Made by a program: the position numbers and the translations under genes
Shown here: one piece after another, positions 62,985 through 64,000 of the stretch
Layout: each line of letters starts with the position of its first letter
How positions within the stretch are numbered: the stretch's first letter is position 1
The notes under the pieces: model-generated
What the model saw: the letters and a program-made list of their open reading frames with translations, nothing else
What the model was told of the DNA's origin: nothing
Database searches by the model: none
NCBI GenBank assembly: GCA_963698165.1
Contig: CAVOPT010000018.1
Location: 124,001 to 188,000 of the forward strand
Length of the DNA: 64,000 bases
Reading direction: 5' to 3'
From: JAAYUJ01 sp963698165
GTDB taxonomy: Bacteria; Desulfobacterota; Syntrophobacteria; Syntrophobacterales; Syntrophobacteraceae

Positions 62985-63660
62985 GCAACCTCCTCATTTC
63001 TTTACAACTGTTTGAAATGATTAGATACAATCCTTCCAGTCTTTGGTAGATTTTGCACGTCTTCTCAGATTTTGGAATGAAATTCTCACACAGACTCTCA
63101 CACGGAAGCGTGCCGATCCAAGTACGCTTCTATGCACCTGTTGAGAGGCCACTTGTGTGATAGGGGGTCCCCACTCCTCGCATGAGTCACGGAAAGAATT
63201 TGTGTGGCAAAACAAAGGGGTATGACTTTGGGTGGTCTTCCCTGAACGGAACATCCCGTGGGGATCTACTGAATACTCTCGGGCCAGTTTTCTCTGCGGA
63301 GATCTCCCGTTCGCGCCTATCCCACACATGGTCCTCTATTCCCCTTTTCTCAGCGCTTTCATCCCTCACACATAGAGGGAGATAATCTTCTCAGAACACA
63401 GCCACGTTCTCCGGTCCTCTTCGTCACTGAATCGTCACGGCTCGCTGACGTTAGAGGATCGATCCCAAGTCTCATGCTGATTACGGCCATGTGCCTTGTG
63501 ATTACAAATCAAATCCTCCGGGCCTTGTAACCTCCTCAAAAACCTACAAGTCCCTAAAAATACTACATTTCATTTTGTCAACTTTTTGGCGTTTTTCCAC
63601 ACTTTGGCCGATCTTGGAAAGAAAGTCCCACACCAATTCCCACACCAAAATGCCTCCCGG
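62985..63660. other. Region with two integrase-border-like segments
   Basis: Two segments resemble each other: about 63010-63110 ends TCTCACACAGACTCTCACAC and about 63565-63650 ends CCCACACCAATTCCCACAC, each preceded by T-rich DNA with a purine-rich complement. On the minus strand they read as GTGTGGGAATTGGTGTGGGA and a diverged GTGTGAGAGTCTGTGTGAGA, a pattern I associate with DNA beside tRNA-targeting integrases. No intact gene remains in 62968-63928. Confidence 0.35.
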
Positions 63661-63928
63661 GATCGCACGCAACAAGCGATGACCAATGCCGAGCCTATAC
63701 TAGTCCTATAAGGCAGTCTTGTAACAGGGTTGATATGCAAGCCAGTCTCTGCAGTTCAGAAGCTTCTTCTTGGTGATCCAGGGAAAGGTCCGTTGTGATA
63801 AGTAGCATCCGGTCCCACCCTTTGCCCGCGACGTTTGATGTGCAAATCATTTTTTTGCACATCCTCAATGCATCCAGGCCAGCCATATTGAGATTCCGAA
63901 CCTTAACCCACCTCTTGCTTCTTACCCT

Positions 63929-63960
63929 TGGGGGCTGGAGGATTTGAACCTCCGACCCAT
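63929..63960 (-). other. Third tRNA 3'-end fragment (T-arm and acceptor end)
   Basis: Minus strand ATGGGTCGGAGGTTCAAATC, followed by CTCCAGCCCCCA. The T-arm pairs perfectly (GGAGG/CCTCC) and CCA closes the fragment. The sequence beyond it is not the other half of a tRNA. Isoacceptor not determinable. Confidence 0.45.
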
Positions 63961-64000
63961 TTTTTAAGCGATTGAAATTACAAGTTAATCTGGACGCATT

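Noticed and set aside
63490..63545. Possible tRNA-Thr anticodon arm (TGATTTGTAATCA on the minus strand)
   Set aside because: Only a 13-base stem-loop; neither T-arm nor acceptor stem can be found around it.

Overview
The window looks like part of the chromosome of a mesophilic Desulfobacterota bacterium, possibly a syntrophobacterial relative. This is inferred from protein flavour (CHASE2 cyclase, DUF928, TPR-CHAT, pyruvoyl-dependent arginine decarboxylase, a UGA-containing thioredoxin-like gene, HpnM/HpnN-like proteins), moderately high GC, and many decayed insertion sequences. No rRNA gene, intact tRNA or CRISPR array was found. Genes are mostly single or in short operons, separated by repeat-rich intergenic DNA.

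Layout. 1-10.3 kb: an LDH/MDH-family gene cut by the edge, a VapBC-type toxin-antitoxin pair with a palindromic operator over its promoter, an exported protein, a TPR-CHAT protein split by a one-base frameshift, a secreted alpha/beta hydrolase, a universal stress protein with a rubredoxin-like extension, and an M24 peptidase. 10.3-25.5 kb: a lytic-transglycosylase-like lipoprotein, an orphan GC-rich membrane protein, an App1-type phosphatase, a PRC-barrel mini-operon with two tiny membrane proteins, one complete transposase gene, dodecin, an NTF2-like protein, a lipoprotein and a double-FAS1 protein, with transposase debris.

25.5-33.8 kb is the most coherent block: a CHASE2 adenylate/guanylate cyclase and DUF928 partner, a cyclic-nucleotide-binding protein, an ABC exporter whose nucleotide-binding domain carries about 230 extra residues, and a partner-switching set (HATPase anti-sigma-like kinase, STAS antagonist, SpoIIE phosphatase with its own cyclic-nucleotide domain). 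I infer a locus linking a sensed signal to cyclic nucleotide, then to export and partner switching.

34-47 kb: three similar promoter elements, each with a DnaA-box-like sequence 8-9 bp upstream of the -35. Two of them precede a ChaN-like protein and an HExxH protein (with a PdaD-like decarboxylase between them). Further on are a thioesterase, a candidate selenoprotein with a U-G-K-C active site and a SECIS-like hairpin, small hydrolases, an exported SLOG-like protein and several small membrane or zinc-binding proteins. 47-54 kb: a decayed DUF4062-TPR/TIR locus with six near-identical 153-bp repeats, a frameshifted tyrosine recombinase, a family 2 glycosyltransferase and debris. 54-62 kb: an HpnM/HpnN-like pair, HU beside a dead HU copy, and a sigma-region-4/winged-helix regulator coupled to a small exported protein. 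The last 2 kb holds no supported gene but has tRNA 3'-end fragments that look like old integration sites.

Two features run across the window. A 60-105 bp dispersed repeat occurs at least 11 times in intergenic DNA, in both orientations. Several otherwise intact genes are broken by one extra base in a homopolymer, so real decay, programmed slippage and sequencing error must be told apart.
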